The notes under the pieces were generated by a model. The model had not been told where the DNA came from. It was given only the letters and a program-made list of their open reading frames with translations, and did no database searches. A DNA stretch of 64,000 nt, from positions 1 to 64,000 of the forward strand of contig NVXV01000003.1 in the NCBI GenBank assembly GCA_002734085.1. Direction: 5' to 3'. Source of the stretch: Fluviicola sp. Lineage in GTDB: Bacteria; Bacteroidota; Bacteroidia; Flavobacteriales_D; Crocinitomicaceae. Positions 27,241 through 36,534 of the stretch are shown piece by piece; positions within the stretch are counted from its first letter, which is position 1, and each line of letters begins with the position of its first letter. Both the position numbers and the translations under genes were made by a program.

Positions 27241-28530
27241 TTAACCAAAAACCTCATCCAAAGCACTACAAAATGCTTCAACTGCATTTTCTAAAACCTC
27301 TTCCGAGTGGACAAGTGAAACAAATCCAACTTCATAACCGCTCGGACCAACATAAACACCTCTTTCTAAAAGTGCTTTGTGCAGATTTTTAAAAGGAGTC
27401 ATGTCATTACCTATTTCATCAGCTCTACGAATAGCCAGTTTATCAGAAAATGCGAGCCAAAAAATAGAACCTACAGTAAAAATTTCAAATGTGTAGCCTT
27501 TTTCTTTTGCATAAGCATTAATTGGTTCCACCATGCCCTTTGTGCGCTTTTCCTGGTCTTCGTAAAATTCTTTTTGGGCACACACTGTTAACTGCGCAAT
27601 TCCTGCGGACATTGCAACGGGATTTCCACTTAAGGTTCCTGCTTGATAAACCGGACCGTCAGGAGATACACTTTTCATAATATGGTTTTTAGCTCCATAG
27701 GCTCCAACTGGTAAACCTCCACCAATTATTTTTCCATACGAGACAATATCTGGAGTGATTTGATAGTACTCAGCTGCTCCAGAAAATGCAACTCTAAATC
27801 CAGATATTACTTCATCAAAGAAAAGTAGCACATTATTATCAGTACATAATTCTCTCAATTTCAAAAGAAAAGATTTTTCCTGCAGTAAAAGTCCATTGTT
27901 CGCTGGAATTGGCTCAATGATAGCACAGGCTAATTCATCCTTATACTTATCAAAACACGCTTCAAGTGCTGATTCATCATTCAACGGAATTACAATAGTA
28001 TCAGCAGCTACGTTTTCAGGAACCCCTGCACTTGAGCTTTCTCCGAATGTAGCCAAGCCAGAACCCGCCTTTACGAGCAGTGAATCTACGTGCCCGTGAT
28101 AGCAACCATCAAACTTGATGATTTTATTTTTTCCTGTATAACCTCGTGCCAAACGAATACCTGACATTACTGCTTCTGTTCCAGAACTAACAAAACGAAT
28201 TTTATCAATGTATGGATTTCTAGAAAGAATAATTTCAGCCAACTCATTTTCTAGTTTTGTTGGAGCTCCAAAGCTTGTTCCATTTTGAAGATTTTCAGTA
28301 ATATTATCATAAACCTCAGGATGATTATGACCTAAGATCAAAGGTCCGAAACTACAACAGAAATCGATGAATTTATTATCGTCCTCATCCCAAATGTACG
28401 GTCCTTGTCCTTTTTTAATAAACAAAGGGGCTCCTTCCACTGCTTTAAAAGCTCGAACTGGAGAATTAACTCCTCCAGGAAAAAAGTTTTTAGCCGTTTC
28501 GTATAGTTTTTCTGAATTGGAACGTTTCAT
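27241..28530 (-). CDS. hemL: Glutamate-1-semialdehyde 2,1-aminomutase
   Basis: A 429-residue PLP enzyme of the C5 route to 5-aminolevulinate and haem. Hallmarks are FFPGGVNSPVRAF at the N-terminus, RFVSSGTEAVMSGIRLARG, DEVISGFR with the PLP aspartate, and the Schiff-base lysine in SYGKIIGGGLPVGAYG. The start is ATG 28530 (MKRSNSEKLYETA), not the GTG nine bp upstream. A -7 element lies at 28554-28561. The other haem-pathway genes are not in the window. Confidence 0.97.
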   Translation of the reverse strand: MKRSNSEKLYETAKNFFPGGVNSPVRAFKAVEGAPLFIKKGQGPYIWDEDDNKFIDFCCSFGPLILGHNHPEVYDNITENLQNGTSFGAPTKLENELAEIILSRNPYIDKIRFVSSGTEAVMSGIRLARGYTGKNKIIKFDGCYHGHVDSLLVKAGSGLATFGESSSAGVPENVAADTIVIPLNDESALEACFDKYKDELACAIIEPIPANNGLLLQEKSFLLKLRELCTDNNVLLFFDEVISGFRVAFSGAAEYYQITPDIVSYGKIIGGGLPVGAYGAKNHIMKSVSPDGPVYQAGTLSGNPVAMSAGIAQLTVCAQKEFYEDQEKRTKGMVEPINAYAKEKGYTFEIFTVGSIFWLAFSDKLAIRRADEIGNDMTPFKNLHKALLERGVYVGPSGYEVGFVSLVHSEEVLENAVEAFCSALDEVFG

Positions 28531-28553
28531 TTCTGACACTTTTTGATTTTAGA

Positions 28554-28561
28554 CAAAGTTA
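28554..28561 (-). promoter_or_regulatory. -7 element of hemL
   Basis: TAACTTTG on the minus strand matches TAnnTTTG exactly and ends about 23 nt before the hemL ATG. The -33 half is not evident. Confidence 0.6.
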
Positions 28562-28611
28562 ATGTTATCCACTAAATCTCCATGAAATAACCGCATTTTT
28601 GGTCTTAAAAT

Positions 28612-28645
28612 AAAAAAGCGATTGTCACAGTATGACAATCGCTTT
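28612..28645 (-). terminator. Rho-independent terminator of the type B T9SS cargo gene
   Basis: AAAGCGATTGTCA (28615-28627) and TGACAATCGCTTT (28633-28645) form a 13-bp perfect stem with a 5-nt loop. T-rich runs follow on both strands, so it can act in either direction. It follows the stop at 28667 by 21 bp and insulates hemL. Confidence 0.92.
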
Positions 28646-28666
28646 AAAAAAAATTATAGATAAAAA

Positions 28667-30457
28667 CTACCTAACAATATGCACAAATCCATGCATTAGA
28701 AGTGGATTTTCATCTTCTCTATATTCATATTTATCACCAGAAGGTATAACCGTATAGAAATATACACCTTCAGTTAAAGGAATACCATTTTTATTAATTC
28801 CATTCCAATCATCCTTGTAGTCTGTATCTTCATAAACCAAATTCCCCCAACGATTAAATATCTGTAATTCTAAGCGATCATAATCTTCGCTATTTCTAAT
28901 TTTAAACAAATCATTTGAGCCATCTCCATTTGGCGTGATGATATTTGGAACGACTAATCGACATTGTTCATATATTCCAATAGATCCACTTTCAACTTCG
29001 TAGCCACATTGATCATAAATTATCAAGCTAAACTCATTGTAATTATCTTCCAAAATTGATGCATCAACATAAATCGTGTCATTATTCGGATAAGTACTCG
29101 CATAACTATTCCATTGATAATAATAAGGTCCAACCCCTCCTGTGAATACTGACGGAGTAAGTGTATGAATATCTCCATCTTCAGCACAAACATTAATACT
29201 ATCCTCAATAATTAGCTCCATTTCAATGTAGTCTTGGATATTAAATGTTGTCGAAGCCGTATCAAGATTTCCTGTACATGGATTAAGATACAACACATAA
29301 ACGGTTCCTGTCAACTCTCCTTCTTCTTCACTTTGATAAATCGTATTTACCTCAATCGTGTCGTTCGAAACACCTTCAGGAATAAATACTGTATCAGGTA
29401 AATCAGTGTAGTTAAAGCCCATCACTGCATCACCTGAACTTTCAACAATAAGTGGTAAATCTCCAATAGTATCATTACGTTCAATTATAAAAGAAACACC
29501 TCCACAACCTTCAATGATATCACCTCCACCAAGCACGTTAATTTCAAATGCTGGTTCAGATTCACATTCTACAATATTGTATCCAAAAGTTCTTGAGTGT
29601 GTATTGATCAGAACACCATCTCTCCATTCTTCCACACAAATACGAGCAACAAATTTACCTAACATACTTGGTGTAACAGAAAAGTCTCCAGTAACTGCAT
29701 CAATTGTTGTTGGAGATCCGTTCTCAAATGGAAAATTAGCACTAAATCCAGTTTCCCATGGAATTGGGTCGTATGGAGGAGCTAACTCTGGATCTGGATT
29801 AAGCTGTCCGTTTGGCGCCATAAAAGGATCACAAAGTTTAAAAGCCAAACTATCTCCATCTTCTTCTATCATATCATTTGGAATCGTTAACTCATTATCA
29901 AGACAAAACACAATTTGTGGATAATCCTGAAAACGTGGTGAATTATTCGCTACGTTTCCAACACTATTTGTTCCTGGTATTGTACTTGTAATAGTCATTC
30001 CTATCTGAGCTGGATCAATAAAATTGACATAATCACCCGACCAGTATCCCACTTGATATGCGATTAAATAATCACCTGGAATTATCGGTAATGCGACAGT
30101 TGTTTCATATACTGCACTCTCAATGCATACATCATCAGGAGGCTCTACACAAGGGTCATCATAAACCAATGGCAGTTCAGTTGAATTTGTAAAAGGTATT
30201 TCTTCATTCAAAACAACGTTATTAGCAGCATCAAAAATTGTAAAGTGAAATGCTGCACCTGCGCCGTCTCCAGGGAATGAAGCCGCAGCATCGCAATCCC
30301 TAAACAACTCAAACCTTAGATTGTAAACCATATCGCCATTTCCATCTACTCCTACTGTATCATAGGATACTTCACCTCCAACAATATGGCTAGCGAATGA
30401 GTTAAATGCAAATAGAGCAGAAAAAATACAGGTAACTAGTGTGAAAAACTTATTCAT
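28667..30457 (-). CDS. Secreted protein with gliding-motility-associated (T9SS type B) C-terminal domain
   Basis: A 596-residue protein. Signal peptide MNKFFTLVTCIFSALFAF ends near SFAS; the mature part starts HIVGGEVSYDTVG, seen in many Bacteroidota surface proteins. Several beta-sandwich modules follow. The end has the type B sorting signature VVPNIITPNGDGSNDLFKI and FNRWGNLVYE, finishing with YFYTV and HGFVHIVR. Type B cargo such as SprB-like adhesins is exported by the T9SS and usually needs a PorP/SprF-type partner; the porP at 57 kb is not adjacent to it. No enzyme motif is seen. Confidence 0.93.
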   Translation of the reverse strand: MNKFFTLVTCIFSALFAFNSFASHIVGGEVSYDTVGVDGNGDMVYNLRFELFRDCDAAASFPGDGAGAAFHFTIFDAANNVVLNEEIPFTNSTELPLVYDDPCVEPPDDVCIESAVYETTVALPIIPGDYLIAYQVGYWSGDYVNFIDPAQIGMTITSTIPGTNSVGNVANNSPRFQDYPQIVFCLDNELTIPNDMIEEDGDSLAFKLCDPFMAPNGQLNPDPELAPPYDPIPWETGFSANFPFENGSPTTIDAVTGDFSVTPSMLGKFVARICVEEWRDGVLINTHSRTFGYNIVECESEPAFEINVLGGGDIIEGCGGVSFIIERNDTIGDLPLIVESSGDAVMGFNYTDLPDTVFIPEGVSNDTIEVNTIYQSEEEGELTGTVYVLYLNPCTGNLDTASTTFNIQDYIEMELIIEDSINVCAEDGDIHTLTPSVFTGGVGPYYYQWNSYASTYPNNDTIYVDASILEDNYNEFSLIIYDQCGYEVESGSIGIYEQCRLVVPNIITPNGDGSNDLFKIRNSEDYDRLELQIFNRWGNLVYEDTDYKDDWNGINKNGIPLTEGVYFYTVIPSGDKYEYREDENPLLMHGFVHIVR

Positions 30458-30554
30458 TTTTATGTAGTATTAAATTAATTCATTTTTGAAACGCTTTAAA
30501 CCTAAAAGAGGTTGCATGGGAATTAAAAATGAGTACTAAAATAATAAAAAAGTT

Positions 30555-31598
30555 CTATTCGCCTCGAAATGAATCCCATCCCTGTGCTTTCAATTTAATT
30601 GCTGCACCTTGCTTGTCAATCATATAAACTCCGGCATCTTTAGATGTAAAGTGACCAATAATTGACATGTGCGGGTTTCCTTTTATTTTATCAAAATCTT
30701 CCTGAGCAACAGAAAATAATAATTCATAATCTTCTCCACCATTTAATATACACGTTGCTGGATCAATGTTAAAGTCAATTGCAGTCATTGACACCTTAGT
30801 ATCAATAGGCAATTTTTCATCATAAATCTGTGCCCCCAAATCTGAACCTTTACACAAATGAAAAATTTCTGAAGCCAATCCGTCAGAAACGTCAATCATA
30901 GAAGTAGGTTTTACATCTAAATCTTTTAAAAACTGAATCACATCTTTTCTTGCTTCAGGTTTGAGTTGGCGCTCGAGTAAATAATCAAAACCGTCTAAAT
31001 CGGGTTGAATATCTGGATTTGCCTTATAAACAGACTTTTCTCTCTCCAAAACTTGTAAGCCCATATAAGCAGCTCCTAGATCACCTGTAACCACTAATAA
31101 ATCATTTTCTTTAGCTCCACTTCTATAGACTACATCCTCTTTTTTTGCAGTACCTAATGCAGTAACAGAAATAACTAACCCCGATAATGAAGAAGTCGTA
31201 TCACCTCCAATTAAATCAATGTTGTAAATATCACAAGCGGTTTTTATACCATCATACAATTCTTCCAAAGCTTCTTTTGGAAAACGATTTGAAACGGCAA
31301 TGGAAACAGTTATTTGCTCTGGCCTACCGTTCATTGCATATATGTCAGATAAATTTACAACCACAGACTTATATCCCAAATGCTTCAATGGCGTATACAT
31401 CAAATTAAAATGAATTCCTTCTATTAGAAAATCAGTAGAAACTAAAGTGACATTTTTATCATCGCGGTTGATTACTGCAGCATCATCACCTATACCAAAG
31501 ATGGTTGAATCGTTTTTCTTTTTAAAGCCTTTTGTGAGCGCATCAATTAATCCAAACTCTCCAATGGTCTCTAATTCTGTTCTTTTATCTTCACTCAT
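30555..31598 (-). CDS. thiL: Thiamine-monophosphate kinase
   Basis: A 347-residue enzyme that phosphorylates thiamine monophosphate to thiamine diphosphate. Motifs are GIGDDAAVI, TDFLIEGIHF, VNLSDIYAMNG, TGDLGAAYMG, MIDVSDGLASE and LNGGEDYELLF, in the order of the PurM/ThiL superfamily. Start at ATG 31598. It is followed 97 bp later by the type B cargo gene and preceded by the deacetylase with 25 bp between, suggesting a shared minus-strand transcript with the DUF2723 gene. Confidence 0.96.
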   Translation of the reverse strand: MSEDKRTELETIGEFGLIDALTKGFKKKNDSTIFGIGDDAAVINRDDKNVTLVSTDFLIEGIHFNLMYTPLKHLGYKSVVVNLSDIYAMNGRPEQITVSIAVSNRFPKEALEELYDGIKTACDIYNIDLIGGDTTSSLSGLVISVTALGTAKKEDVVYRSGAKENDLLVVTGDLGAAYMGLQVLEREKSVYKANPDIQPDLDGFDYLLERQLKPEARKDVIQFLKDLDVKPTSMIDVSDGLASEIFHLCKGSDLGAQIYDEKLPIDTKVSMTAIDFNIDPATCILNGGEDYELLFSVAQEDFDKIKGNPHMSIIGHFTSKDAGVYMIDKQGAAIKLKAQGWDSFRGE

Positions 31599-31623
31599 GA
31601 CACTGAAATTAATGTTTTCAAAC

Positions 31624-32256
31624 TTATTCTAAAACGGCAAAGTTAAGCCCTTTCTTACGAACTATACGGATGATTTCCGGGATAATTTCTTCCAATCGGT
31701 CTTTTGACTTCTCATTCTCGTGAAAAACGGCAATATCTCCTTTTTTAATATCCTTTTTAAAGCGATCAATGATCTGCTTGACCTTGAGCTGACCATCCCA
31801 ATCATAGCTCATCCAACTCCACATTACTAATTTACCGTTCTTTAATACATATTTTGCCTGAGCCTTTTTAATATCTCCATAAGGTGGCCTATATAAATTA
31901 CTTGATACGACAGACTGTGACTTTTTATAATTCTCTTTGAATTCAGCTAAGCTTTGCTTTTTAGCCGAAATATGATTGTTGCCGTGATGCCCAATTGTGT
32001 GGCCTTTTTCTCGCGTTTGATTCAATAACTCTGGATATTTTTCAGCCTGTTCACCCAGAAAGAAAAAAGTGGCTTTAATATTATTTTCCTTAAGAATATG
32101 GAGTAACCACGGGGTAGTTTCAGGATGCGGTCCATCATCAAAAGTGAGATAAACCGCATCTGATTTTTTTATACTCCATATTCGCTTGGGGTAAAACCAA
32201 GTAACAAAATGTGGAATACGAAATAGTCTATTGTCCACCGGTTGCTTGAGGCTCAT
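31624..32256 (-). CDS. Polysaccharide deacetylase family protein (NodB-like)
   Basis: A 210-residue NodB-fold protein. Metal-binding and catalytic motifs are TFDDGPHPETT (Asp-Asp), HHGNNH (His ligands), RPPYGD, and the late AVFHEN. No signal peptide is evident, though WFYPKRIWSIKK near the N-terminus could be membrane-proximal. The start codon lies 29 bp inside the 3' end of the DUF2723 gene, an overlap that implies coupled expression. A role on cell-envelope glycans is likely from family and partner; the substrate is unknown. Confidence 0.9.
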   Translation of the reverse strand: MSLKQPVDNRLFRIPHFVTWFYPKRIWSIKKSDAVYLTFDDGPHPETTPWLLHILKENNIKATFFFLGEQAEKYPELLNQTREKGHTIGHHGNNHISAKKQSLAEFKENYKKSQSVVSSNLYRPPYGDIKKAQAKYVLKNGKLVMWSWMSYDWDGQLKVKQIIDRFKKDIKKGDIAVFHENEKSKDRLEEIIPEIIRIVRKKGLNFAVLE

Positions 32257-35200
32257 CCGCTAATCCAGTTTCCTGTAGTAAAGCAGTATACAAATTACGG
32301 AATTCTTGTGCTTCACGATTCATATTTCTTACAACCGTTCTACTACCTCGCGTATCACTAATCTTTCTAGATTGAATCTCATTGGCAATACCAGGAACAA
32401 TTTGGTTTGTCAACCTATTTTCTAGATTACTAGCATAATTTGCGATTTCATTATCTTCGTTTGAGACATAAACAGACCTGAAAGTTCTTAGGAAATTCAT
32501 CCCAAATGCAATAAATTCATCTTGATTATCATAAGCAATCATTGCATCACTATGTTCAAAATAGTTCATTACTGTTTCAAGTTGTTTAAAATATTCCATC
32601 GCAATTTCATTCGCCGTTTCCGTCTTACCAACTTCATACAGAATGTTAATGTAATCAGGCATTACTCCATCAGAATAAATCTGACGCCCATTTGGTAGTC
32701 TTTTTCCAACTGCTCTTGGCTCTCCGAAGTCAAACACCTTATCGAGGGGTAGTTTCTCCATAGCAAATAAAATAATCTCTTCTACTTTATCAGCATATTT
32801 CTCAGGATCTTCAATCTTACTTGACACGGATATTGTATCATTTCGTTGACGCTCAATTTTATTTTGTACTCCTCTGTATTCACCTACATACTTAGAAGCC
32901 AACTCAACGAAATTATTTCTATATTGAGTAGTATGTCTACGCACATAATAGTCAACTAGTACTCCCTCTTCATTTAAATTCGCGTAATCATACTCTTCCA
33001 TTACATTTTCATACATTTTCTCGCGAGCATCATCTTCAGCAGCGTTTCGATTCAAGGGTGATAATCCATGCACCTGACCTAGGTTCTGCAATAATCCTTC
33101 TGAGTACAACGCTTTCGAAACATCCGATCCTCCTGGACTTGAGAAGTAAATTCCTCTTTTCCAATCAAAGTTTGCCAATATATCTAGCATCATTGTTTCT
33201 TCACGACTCAATCCATTCACATCGCTTCTAAAGATCCCTCCTTTTCTGAAGTTAAATCTGACTTTGTCAACACATTGCCCTACTTGATCTTCAGATATAA
33301 TTCCCGCTTTCACAGCATTTTCTGGATTGACATCTAAAACAAATCCTGATGCAGGGAAGAATCTCAACTTTCTCCCGCCTGGTTGTTCTATCATATTTGC
33401 ATCATCTCTTACAAATTTCATTGCAAAATCCAATGGCAAATAATCCCAGCTGCCTGTCCAAGATATAGCCGCTTCTTGAAGCTGGTTAATCAAGTTTTCA
33501 CTTGCAGATAATCGGCTACTTCTCAACTCACTAAATAAACTACGAATGATTTTATCTGTTTGCTTATATTCAGCATATCCAGGATTATCTAAAGGACTTT
33601 CTAGAACTTCAACAAGTTTAGCCATTAACGCTTCGGTTTCCTCATTACTTGCTTTCATTGACTTAATAGCTCCTATTAAACCATTATTTAACTGTCGTAA
33701 TGATTGCTTGAAAATCTGTTTATTTCCTTTTATCTTCTCTTTCATTATTTCTTCAGCAACGCTTGGAGATATTCTAGACTTATACTGCTCATAATCGAGG
33801 AACAAAGTATAATCCGTATTTCCAGCACCCATCAAAATTTGATCTTCTCTAAACTTGATTGGCAAAGGGTCTGACTCATAAGCACGCATCATCATTTGTT
33901 CTGTGTACCAATCTGTTTGCATCAAAGATAAGTTTGCTACACGAACATCTGTTCGCACTCCTTCAACTTCTTGTAAATACCACAATGGGAAAGTATCGTT
34001 ATCTCCATTTGTGTATAAAATTGAGTTCGGTGCACAACCTATTAAATAGTTGTATGCTAAAGATTTAGCTGGAGTACGATTACTTCTATCGTGATCATCC
34101 CAGCCTTGAGTTCCCAGTAAAAATGGTGCAGCCAGACCTAATAGTATAGAAATTCCTGCTGCTCCATTACTTGAGAAATTGATTTTCTTCAGTAACGACA
34201 TAAGAGCCAATGCTCCGATTCCAATTGCACCAATTATCAATATGGACATAGTAGTTGACATTCCTCCAGTACCACTCAAATCAGCAATAATACCGAAAAA
34301 CAAAATACCTCCATAAGGGATTATCAATTTAGTATATTCCTTTTTAGAAAAGGACCTAAAGGCTTCAAATAAACCATAGACGCCTAATCCAATCCAAATT
34401 GCAAAAGCATAAAAAGACGCAGCATAGGCATAATCTCTTTCTCTTGGCTCAAATGGTTTTTGATTCAGGTAGACTACGATTGCCAAACCTGTAAACAGGA
34501 AGAGCAATAACACTACGAAGGCATCTTTTGGGGCTTTCAAGAAGTGGAAAAATAATCCAATTAGTCCTAGAATTAAAGGAATAAAGTAGAACTTATTATT
34601 ACTTGGATTGTGTTGTGTGTAGTACGGTGCGTTTTCACCTTGAGCACCTAATCGTGCTTCGTCAACCGCTTCGAATCCAGACAACCAATTCCCTCTGAAT
34701 TCATCACCATGTCCTTGGATATCATTTTGTCTACCCGAGAAATTCCACATAAAATAACGCCAATACATCCAATTTACCTGATAACTCATGAAAAATGTCA
34801 TGTTCTCACCAAAGGAAGGAATAGGTCTGCCATCTTCCCCTTTCGGACCTCTTCGACTCTCATCATATCCCGACCAATTTCTATAACCACTTGCTCGGTT
34901 AGCATCCCCCCTGAAGAACATACGCGGGAAAAATGTATTTTGCGTATAAACTGGCACTTGATTTTCTCGTGTATTTTTATTGGTTTCAAAGTATTTATGA
35001 ACTAAATCGTAACTTTTACCGCTGTTTTTTACATAATTCTCAGCAACGGTTTTATCTCTAAATGCGGCAATTTCTGAACCTGAAGAAGTGGTTACCACCC
35101 ATCTTTTATCATAAAAAGGCGAACGATCTTCATATTGTTCAACAGGCGCTGTTTTAGAATTAAAATACTCACCATAAAGAATTGGCCATGATCCATATTG

Positions 35201-36238
35201 TTCACGCTTTAAGTAAGCATGCAATGTCACAAGGTTTTCTGGGTTATTTTCATCTAATGGTGGGTTAGCATTTGAACGAATTACGATTGTGGCAAAAGAT
35301 CCATAACCAATGAATAAGACAATCAAACCTAACATGGCAGTATTTGCCAATTTCATATTCTTTTTTCTAGTGATAAACAACCCTAAAGAAAGAAGTCCAA
35401 TCAACAAAATAAAGAAGAATGCAGCCCCAGATGCAAATGGTAAACCAAGTGTATTTACAAAGAATATTTCAAGGCTTGATGCTAAAGCGATCGTACCTGG
35501 AATGACACCGTTTTGGATAAAAGCTAGCACGAACACACCGATTATACCCGTAAGAATGAAAAGTTTTGGTGAGACCTTATTGTTGTATTGGAACATCATA
35601 ACGTAGGCAATACAAGGCAATACAAGTAATCCTAATAAATGGACACCTATTGCTAAACCAAACAGGAACATAATCAAAACCAACCACCTCATAGGTCGGA
35701 TATCATGTGAAAGCTCACCTCTTTTAATTCTTGTAAGTTCTTCATCCCATTTAAGAATAGCCCAAAATATGACAGCTGTAAAAAGTGATGACATTGCATA
35801 CACCTCTCCCTCCACTGCGGAGAACCAAAAAGATTCAGTAAATGTATAGGCCATTGCTCCCACAAAGCCAGCACCTAGAATAGCTATCTTTTGTCCGCTT
35901 GACATTATTGCTCCATCTTTTTGTGCGATTTTCTTCCCTAGCATTGTTATGGACCAAAACAGAAACAAAATCGTCAAGGAACTTGATAAGGCCGACATTC
36001 GGTTAATCCAAAGTGCAACTTCACCAACATCTCCACCAGCAAAAAGTGAAAATACTCTACCTACGAGCATAAAGAAAGGTGCTCCTGGAGGGTGACCCAC
36101 TTCTAATTTGTATGCTGCAGTTATATATTCACCGCAATCCCATAAGGAAGCAGTGTCTTCAACTGTAATGAAATAAACAATTGTGGCTATTAAAAAAGCA
36201 AGCCAACCAAGAGATACATTTAATTTTCTATAGTCCAT
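32228..36238 (-). CDS. DUF2723 multi-spanning membrane protein, probable GT-C glycosyltransferase
   Basis: A 1,336-residue protein. The N-terminal DUF2723 region contains ASLWDCGEYITAAYKLEVGH and PPGAPFFMLVGRVFSLFAGG, followed by about 12 or more membrane helices to residue ~700. The large soluble C-terminal part begins near TNGDNDTFPLWYLQEVEG and holds helical repeats. DUF2723 includes human TMEM260, an O-mannosyltransferase, so protein or lipid-linked glycosyl transfer is a reasonable inference. The acidic DCGEY motif fits a GT-C catalytic loop. Start at ATG 36238, with TAACTTCG 20 nt upstream. It overlaps the deacetylase gene. Confidence 0.9.
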   Translation of the reverse strand: MDYRKLNVSLGWLAFLIATIVYFITVEDTASLWDCGEYITAAYKLEVGHPPGAPFFMLVGRVFSLFAGGDVGEVALWINRMSALSSSLTILFLFWSITMLGKKIAQKDGAIMSSGQKIAILGAGFVGAMAYTFTESFWFSAVEGEVYAMSSLFTAVIFWAILKWDEELTRIKRGELSHDIRPMRWLVLIMFLFGLAIGVHLLGLLVLPCIAYVMMFQYNNKVSPKLFILTGIIGVFVLAFIQNGVIPGTIALASSLEIFFVNTLGLPFASGAAFFFILLIGLLSLGLFITRKKNMKLANTAMLGLIVLFIGYGSFATIVIRSNANPPLDENNPENLVTLHAYLKREQYGSWPILYGEYFNSKTAPVEQYEDRSPFYDKRWVVTTSSGSEIAAFRDKTVAENYVKNSGKSYDLVHKYFETNKNTRENQVPVYTQNTFFPRMFFRGDANRASGYRNWSGYDESRRGPKGEDGRPIPSFGENMTFFMSYQVNWMYWRYFMWNFSGRQNDIQGHGDEFRGNWLSGFEAVDEARLGAQGENAPYYTQHNPSNNKFYFIPLILGLIGLFFHFLKAPKDAFVVLLLFLFTGLAIVVYLNQKPFEPRERDYAYAASFYAFAIWIGLGVYGLFEAFRSFSKKEYTKLIIPYGGILFFGIIADLSGTGGMSTTMSILIIGAIGIGALALMSLLKKINFSSNGAAGISILLGLAAPFLLGTQGWDDHDRSNRTPAKSLAYNYLIGCAPNSILYTNGDNDTFPLWYLQEVEGVRTDVRVANLSLMQTDWYTEQMMMRAYESDPLPIKFREDQILMGAGNTDYTLFLDYEQYKSRISPSVAEEIMKEKIKGNKQIFKQSLRQLNNGLIGAIKSMKASNEETEALMAKLVEVLESPLDNPGYAEYKQTDKIIRSLFSELRSSRLSASENLINQLQEAAISWTGSWDYLPLDFAMKFVRDDANMIEQPGGRKLRFFPASGFVLDVNPENAVKAGIISEDQVGQCVDKVRFNFRKGGIFRSDVNGLSREETMMLDILANFDWKRGIYFSSPGGSDVSKALYSEGLLQNLGQVHGLSPLNRNAAEDDAREKMYENVMEEYDYANLNEEGVLVDYYVRRHTTQYRNNFVELASKYVGEYRGVQNKIERQRNDTISVSSKIEDPEKYADKVEEIILFAMEKLPLDKVFDFGEPRAVGKRLPNGRQIYSDGVMPDYINILYEVGKTETANEIAMEYFKQLETVMNYFEHSDAMIAYDNQDEFIAFGMNFLRTFRSVYVSNEDNEIANYASNLENRLTNQIVPGIANEIQSRKISDTRGSRTVVRNMNREAQEFRNLYTALLQETGLADEPQATGGQ

Positions 36239-36257
36239 AATGTAAAATTGAATCGCA

Positions 36258-36265
36258 CGAAGTTA
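36258..36265 (-). promoter_or_regulatory. -7 element of the DUF2723 operon
   Basis: TAACTTCG (minus strand) matches TAnnTTYG. A TTCG block 19 nt upstream resembles the -33 element with one mismatch. It ends 19 nt before the ATG. Confidence 0.5.
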
Positions 36266-36374
36266 AGAATATTCAAGCATTCACCGAAAATAAGGATTTA
36301 AAATTTCTTAAAATTTTAAAATGATGGTTTTCAGTCGATAAATTACTGATTTTATATTTTTTTATAATTTAGGG

Positions 36375-36403
36375 TTGTAGACAAAAAAATATTTATAAAT
36401 TTG
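36375..36403 (+). promoter_or_regulatory. tRNA-Gln promoter (TTG-N18-TAAATTTG)
   Basis: TTG at 36375-36377 and an exact TAAATTTG at 36396-36403 are spaced by 18 nt. The -7 box ends 10 nt before the first base of the mature tRNA. Confidence 0.75.
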
Positions 36404-36413
36404 CACTCGCAAT

Positions 36414-36486
36414 TGACCCATGGTGTAACTGGCAACACATCTGTTTTTGGTACAGAAGAGTCTAGGTTCGAGCCCTAGTGGGTCAA
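36414..36486 (+). tRNA. tRNA-Gln (anticodon TTG)
   Basis: The acceptor arms TGACCCA (36414-36420) and TGGGTCA (36479-36485) pair over 7 bp with discriminator A at 36486. The anticodon loop TTTTGGT within TCTGT/ACAGA gives anticodon TTG. The T arm CTAGG-TTCGAGC-CCTAG is standard. The CCA end is not encoded. It is a single tRNA with its own promoter and terminator. Confidence 0.97.
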
Positions 36487-36493
36487 CAAAGAA

Positions 36494-36519
36494 GGAGTTA
36501 GGAAACTAGCTCCTTTTTT
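36494..36519 (+). terminator. Rho-independent terminator of tRNA-Gln
   Basis: GGAGTTAG (36494-36501) pairs with CTAGCTCC (36506-36513), one G-T wobble, around a GAAA loop, followed by TTTTTT. Confidence 0.92.
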
Positions 36520-36534
36520 ATTTGAGACTGGGTA

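Noticed and set aside
29514-29924. A 136-codon plus-strand ORF opposite the type B cargo gene
   Set aside because: It is wholly antisense to a gene with strong homology signals.
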